From Deltaproteobacteria bacterium (GTDB lineage: Bacteria; Desulfobacterota_B; Binatia; Binatales; Binataceae), in contig JAKAVX010000057.1 in NCBI GenBank assembly GCA_021827465.1, forward strand, positions 1 to 9,794: a DNA stretch of 9,794 nt, written 5' to 3'. The notes below the pieces were generated by a model that saw only the letters and a program-made list of their open reading frames with translations, was not told the origin of the DNA and ran no database searches. Below are positions 6,757-9,794 of this stretch, in pieces (positions within the stretch are counted from its first letter, which is position 1; each line of letters opens with the position of its first letter). The position numbers and the translations under genes are program-made.

Positions 6757-6817
6757 TAAACCTCCCCCGAGGATTAACGTTACACACGTTTTGCGCCAGC
6801 TTAGCTAATGATGTCAA
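6757..6817 (-). promoter_or_regulatory. Upstream region of the DUF1329 gene: -35-like box, dyad and strong RBS
   Basis: On the minus strand there is a perfect TTGACA at 6817-6812, but the hexamer 17 nt downstream (GCAAAA) is a poor -10. The 8-bp palindrome TTAGCTAA lies at 6801-6808. The dyad AACGT-N5-ACGTT is at 6776-6790, between the box and the ribosome-binding site GGGGGAGG (6761-6768). The layout suggests a promoter with a possible operator; the missing -10 keeps this weak. Confidence 0.3.
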
Positions 6818-7090
6818 GCGCCCCGATGCTGAAAAAAGACGAGACAACGCTGGAGGAGGATGCTTTGGGATGAAAAAAGCTGACGGACAAGACGCGTTTA
6901 CGCATCGCCTGCTGATACCGATTGGAAGGGCCGAACCGGGCTTGTGGCCGAGTATGATCCGGGTATGCGTCGCCCCGGTGTTGCTCGATCGCCTCGTTAG
7001 GCCGTTCGGCGCGTCGCGCGCACGGATCCCACGTCCTCGAATCGTCGAGTCGCCGCCGCGGCGGAATTCGCCAGAGGCTGCCCGGCGCGA
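6818..7090. other. Intergenic DNA with no convincing gene or strong terminator
   Basis: Together with the DUF1329 upstream region this makes a 334-bp gap between two minus-strand genes. It holds two perfect inverted repeats downstream of the macB stop: CTCGA-N4-TCGAG (7036-7049) and the palindrome CCGCCGCGGCGG (7053-7064). Neither is followed by a T tract on the minus strand, so neither is a clear terminator. On the plus strand ATG 6870 has GGAGGAGG 10 nt upstream and opens a 76-codon frame to 7100, but its predicted peptide is rich in Arg and Pro, resembles nothing I know and overlaps the macB stop, so it is not called as a gene. Confidence 0.5.
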
Positions 7091-9229
7091 TTACTCGTAA
7101 CGCAGCGCTTCGATCGGATTCAGCATCGAGGCCTTGCGCGCCGGATAGAAGCCGAAGAAGACTCCCACCGCCGCCGCAAACAGGAATCCGCCGAAAATCG
7201 CCTCCGGCGAGAGCAGAGTTGGCCATCCCGCGATCACCGAGAGCAGTTTCGAGCAAAGAATTCCCAGCGCCGCGCCCGCCAGTCCGCCGAGCACGCTGAG
7301 CAGCATCGCCTCGACCAGGAACTGCAACAGGATATGGATGCGCCGGGCTCCGACCGCCATCCGGATTCCGATCTCGCGCGTTCGCTCGGTCACCGAGACC
7401 AGCATGATATTCATGATCCCGATTCCGCCCACGATAAGCGAAATCGAGGCGACCGCGGCCAGCAGCAGCGTCATCACGCGGCTTGCGCTCTCGGACGCCT
7501 GCGCGATCTCGGCAAGGCTTCGCACCGTGAAGTCGTCGTCCTGCCCGGGCCGAATATGGTGGCGGCGATGGAGTATCTGCTCGATTTCCTTCTGCACCCC
7601 CGGAACCGCCGCGGCGCTTGCCGCCTTGACGTAGATCATGTTGACCACGCCGGAGATCTTGGGTGGGCCTCCGAACGGGCTGATAATCGCCGCGCTCGAT
7701 TGATACGCCGGATTATTGGCGGTCCAGATCGGCACGCCTATATAAGGATTGAGAACAGGGTTGGTCGATCCCGTGACCGTTGACGGGACCGTTGCGGTCA
7801 CCTGCGAAGTGCCGAGCACCTTTCGCTCGGCCGTATTGAACGGCATCAGCACCACGTCGTCCTGGTCCATGCCCCACGAGGACTGGCCCTTGACGGCGAG
7901 CACTCCGATCACGCGCAGCGGGAAATTCTTCACCCGGATAATGGCGCCGATCGGATTGTCGTTCTGTCCGAAGAGGTTTCGCACCACGGTCTGGCCGAGT
8001 AGGCATACCGGAGCCGCACGCCGGCTCTCCTGCCAGGTAAACGCGCGGCCCGCCGCGACCGGCCAGTCGCGAATCGGCAGATAGGCCGGGGTGACGCCGT
8101 TGATACTCGTGCTCCAGTTGCGATTGCCGCTGACGACCTGCGCGATCTGCCGATCCGCGTAGCTCACGTAGGCGATCTGACGGGCTTCCTTCCTGACAGC
8201 CTGCGCGTCACCGACCGTCAGCGTAGAGGCGCTGCCCAGTCCCGCGCGCACTCCGGCCGAGGTGGTCGCGCCCGGAAGCACCACCAGCAGATTGGTACCG
8301 AGGCTCTGGATCTGCGCCTGCACCGACGCGCGCGCTCCGTTGCCTACGGCGACCATCGCGATAACCGCCGCGACGCCGATAAAAATCCCGAGCATCGTGA
8401 GCGCCGAGCGGGTCTTGTTGCGCCGAAGCGCGCGTCCGGCCGCGCTCAGCGCCATCGAGCCGAACGTGGTCCATTCCTTTTCGGCAGGCTTCGCCGCGGC
8501 TGCGGGTGCGACCGGCCTTGCAGGCGGCGCCGCGGCGGCTGCGGCTGCGCGGCGCGCATCGGAAATCACCTTGCCGTCGCGGAAAGTCACCACCCGGTCG
8601 GCGTACTCGGAAATGTCGGGATCATGGGTCACGACGATGACCGTCAGTCCGCTCTCGCGGTTCAGGTGGCGCAGGATTTCCATGATCTCGGTCGAATTGC
8701 GCGAATCGAGGTTTCCCGTCGGTTCATCGGCAAGCAGAATGGCCGGCTGGTTGATGAGCGCGCGCGCGATCGCCACGCGCTGCTGTTGACCGCCGGAAAG
8801 CTGGCTCGGAGCGTTCTGCTCGCGCCCGGTGAGCCCGAGCGTTTTCATAAGTTCCTCGGCTCGGCTTTCCCCCTCCGAGGTCCATCCCGAGTAAAAGAGC
8901 GGCAGTTCGACGTTCTCGAGCGCGCTGGTGCGGGCGAGCAGGTTGAAGCTCTGGAAAACGAACCCGATACGGCGGCTTCGAGCGTCGGCCAGCGCGTTCT
9001 CGTCGAGCGAGGCGACGTCCACCCCTTCGAGCAGGTAGCGGCCGCTGGTCGGCCGGTCCAGGCATCCGAGGATGTTCATCAGGGTCGACTTGCCGGAGCC
9101 TGAAGCGCCCATGATCGCGACGAACTCGCCCTGCTCGATCACGAGATCGACGCCGTCGAGCGCGTTGACCTCGATTTCGCCGAGCCGGTAGACCTTTTTC
9201 AGGTCCACGATTTCGATAACCCCGCTCAT
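7091..9229 (-). CDS. macB: MacB-type ABC transporter: fused ATPase and permease
   Basis: Inner-membrane half of a tripartite MacA-MacB-TolC-type exporter, 712 aa. The N-terminal ATPase has Walker A GASGSGKST (41-49), Q-loop Q93, signature LSGGQQQ (144-150), Walker B ILLADEP with E169, and H-loop H202. An Ala/Pro-rich linker (about 228-250) leads to TM1 (about 275-295), a large periplasmic domain (about 296-580) and three C-terminal FtsX-type TM segments (about 585-610, 635-660, 675-697) with GGIGIMNIMLVSVTERTREI and GIRMAVGARR, both typical of MacB. It is longer than E. coli MacB (648 aa), partly through an extra stretch at about 475-527. ATG 9229 is chosen over an upstream in-frame ATG at 9304, which would overlap the adaptor gene; MSGVIEIVDLKKVY is a normal start. 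It lies 16 nt after the adaptor stop, so they form an operon. The substrate (macrolide, lipoprotein, peptide, siderophore) cannot be told. Confidence 0.93.
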   Translation of the reverse strand: MSGVIEIVDLKKVYRLGEIEVNALDGVDLVIEQGEFVAIMGASGSGKSTLMNILGCLDRPTSGRYLLEGVDVASLDENALADARSRRIGFVFQSFNLLARTSALENVELPLFYSGWTSEGESRAEELMKTLGLTGREQNAPSQLSGGQQQRVAIARALINQPAILLADEPTGNLDSRNSTEIMEILRHLNRESGLTVIVVTHDPDISEYADRVVTFRDGKVISDARRAAAAAAAPPARPVAPAAAAKPAEKEWTTFGSMALSAAGRALRRNKTRSALTMLGIFIGVAAVIAMVAVGNGARASVQAQIQSLGTNLLVVLPGATTSAGVRAGLGSASTLTVGDAQAVRKEARQIAYVSYADRQIAQVVSGNRNWSTSINGVTPAYLPIRDWPVAAGRAFTWQESRRAAPVCLLGQTVVRNLFGQNDNPIGAIIRVKNFPLRVIGVLAVKGQSSWGMDQDDVVLMPFNTAERKVLGTSQVTATVPSTVTGSTNPVLNPYIGVPIWTANNPAYQSSAAIISPFGGPPKISGVVNMIYVKAASAAAVPGVQKEIEQILHRRHHIRPGQDDDFTVRSLAEIAQASESASRVMTLLLAAVASISLIVGGIGIMNIMLVSVTERTREIGIRMAVGARRIHILLQFLVEAMLLSVLGGLAGAALGILCSKLLSVIAGWPTLLSPEAIFGGFLFAAAVGVFFGFYPARKASMLNPIEALRYE

Positions 9230-9245
9230 CGCATGCCTGGAACCC

Positions 9246-9794
9246 TCAATGCGCGAAGCGAGGCGGCTGCGCCGACTCCTGCCCCGGTGCGGGGAGGGTT
9301 TCATCGACCACCACTTCTTCGCCGACCCGAAGCGGCCCGTTCAGCACCTCGACCAGGTTGCCGTCGCTGAGTCCGGTGAGAATCGAGACGGGCTTTATCC
9401 CGCGCCCGCTTCTGATCCATACGCGCACCTGATGCGACAGGTTGCCGCTCACCGCGGGAGCCGGCGCCGACCCCCTGAGCCCGCTCGGCGAGAAGCGAAG
9501 CGCCTGCTCCGGGATGCGAATCACGTTGTCGCGCCGCGCCGTGATAATCGTCGCGTCGGCGGTCATCCCGGGCTTGAGCAGGAATTCCGGGTTGGGAACG
9601 TTCACGACCACGTCGTAGGTGACTACGTTCTGCACCGTGATCGGCGCCTGGCGCACCTGTCCGACGATGCCTTCGAATTTCCGATCCGGAAACGCGTCCA
9701 CCGTGAATTCCGCGTTTTCGCCTGAATGGACGTTGCCGATGTCAGATTCGCTGACGTTGGTGTCGACCTGCATCTTGGTCAGGTCCCTTGCGAT
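9246..9794 (-). CDS. MacA/HlyD-type periplasmic adaptor protein, C-terminal part
   Basis: The last 182 residues of a membrane-fusion (periplasmic adaptor) subunit that would link MacB to a TolC-like outer-membrane channel; the N-terminus lies beyond the right edge. The frame is open to the edge and begins IARDLTKMQVDTNVSESDIG, the junction between lipoyl and beta-barrel domains in MacA-like proteins. It continues with VTYDVVVNVPNP, LLKPGMTADATI and IRIPEQALRF, typical of the beta-barrel and membrane-proximal domains. The C-terminal 70 residues contain a Ser/Ala/Pro-rich loop (about residues 105-118 of the visible part) and a final Pro/Gln-rich tail. Immediate proximity to macB (16 nt) supports the pairing. 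The symbol macA is likely but left out because the protein is partial and the substrate unknown. Confidence 0.9.
   Translation of the reverse strand: MARDLTKMQVDTNVSESDIGNVHSGENAEFTVDAFPDRKFEGIVGQVRQAPITVQNVVTYDVVVNVPNPEFLLKPGMTADATIITARRDNVIRIPEQALRFSPSGLRGSAPAPAVSGNLSHQVRVWIRSGRGIKPVSILTGLSDGNLVEVLNGPLRVGEEVVVDETLPAPGQESAQPPRFAH

Noticed and set aside
7036..7064. Inverted repeats downstream of macB as a transcription terminator
   Set aside because: There is no T-rich tract on the minus strand after either repeat, and the second is a loopless palindrome.
6870..7100. 76-aa plus-strand reading frame with a good-looking Shine-Dalgarno and ATGAAAAAA start
   Set aside because: The peptide is Arg/Pro-rich with no recognisable motif, and it overlaps the macB stop on the opposite strand. 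A real small gene cannot be excluded without conservation data.
9230..9304. Upstream in-frame ATG extending the MacB-like protein by 25 residues
   Set aside because: It would overlap the end of the adaptor gene, and the added residues are Arg/Ser-rich with no family similarity; MSGVIEIVDL is a normal MacB start.

Overview
This is a GC-rich bacterial chromosomal window (clearly above 60% GC by eye) made mostly of housekeeping genes. The mix of genes fits a Deltaproteobacteria-like lineage in the broad sense, Candidatus Binatota included: a xerC-hslV pair, a Cys-rich zinc-ribbon protein next to glmU, a secreted DUF1329 protein and a MacAB-type exporter. No rRNA or other phylogenetic marker is present, so this placement is inference.

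Layout. Positions 1-1252 (minus strand): xerC (tyrosine recombinase) followed after 1 nt by hslV (proteasome-like peptidase), which runs off the left edge. Positions 1369-5352 (plus strand): a small zinc-ribbon protein, glmU, a 383-nt spacer and glmS. The convergent gap after glmS holds a perfect 12-bp terminator hairpin. Positions 5458-6756 (minus strand): a secreted DUF1329 protein with eight cysteines in its mature part. Positions 6757-7090: about 330 bp without a convincing gene. Positions 7091-9794 (minus strand): a MacB-type ABC transporter and, 16 nt upstream of it, the C-terminal part of its periplasmic adaptor, which runs off the right edge.

The most notable element is in the glmU-glmS spacer. 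Positions 3232-3362 match the glmS ribozyme, the glucosamine-6-phosphate-activated self-cleaving riboswitch known best from Firmicutes. The cleavage-site motif, P1, the conserved core, a GUGA-capped P4.1 and a closing P4 can all be read by eye. GlmS makes glucosamine-6-phosphate and GlmU makes UDP-GlcNAc, so the first and last enzymes of the pathway lie side by side with a metabolite-sensing ribozyme between them. Cleavage would separate glmS mRNA from the upstream zinc-ribbon/glmU message. A 157-nt leader with three further hairpins follows before the glmS start codon. GlmS itself has an AGAS variant of the usual CGTS sugar-phosphate-binding motif.

Apart from the ribozyme and its setting, nothing here looks like a new system: there is no mobile element, CRISPR array, tRNA or rRNA.
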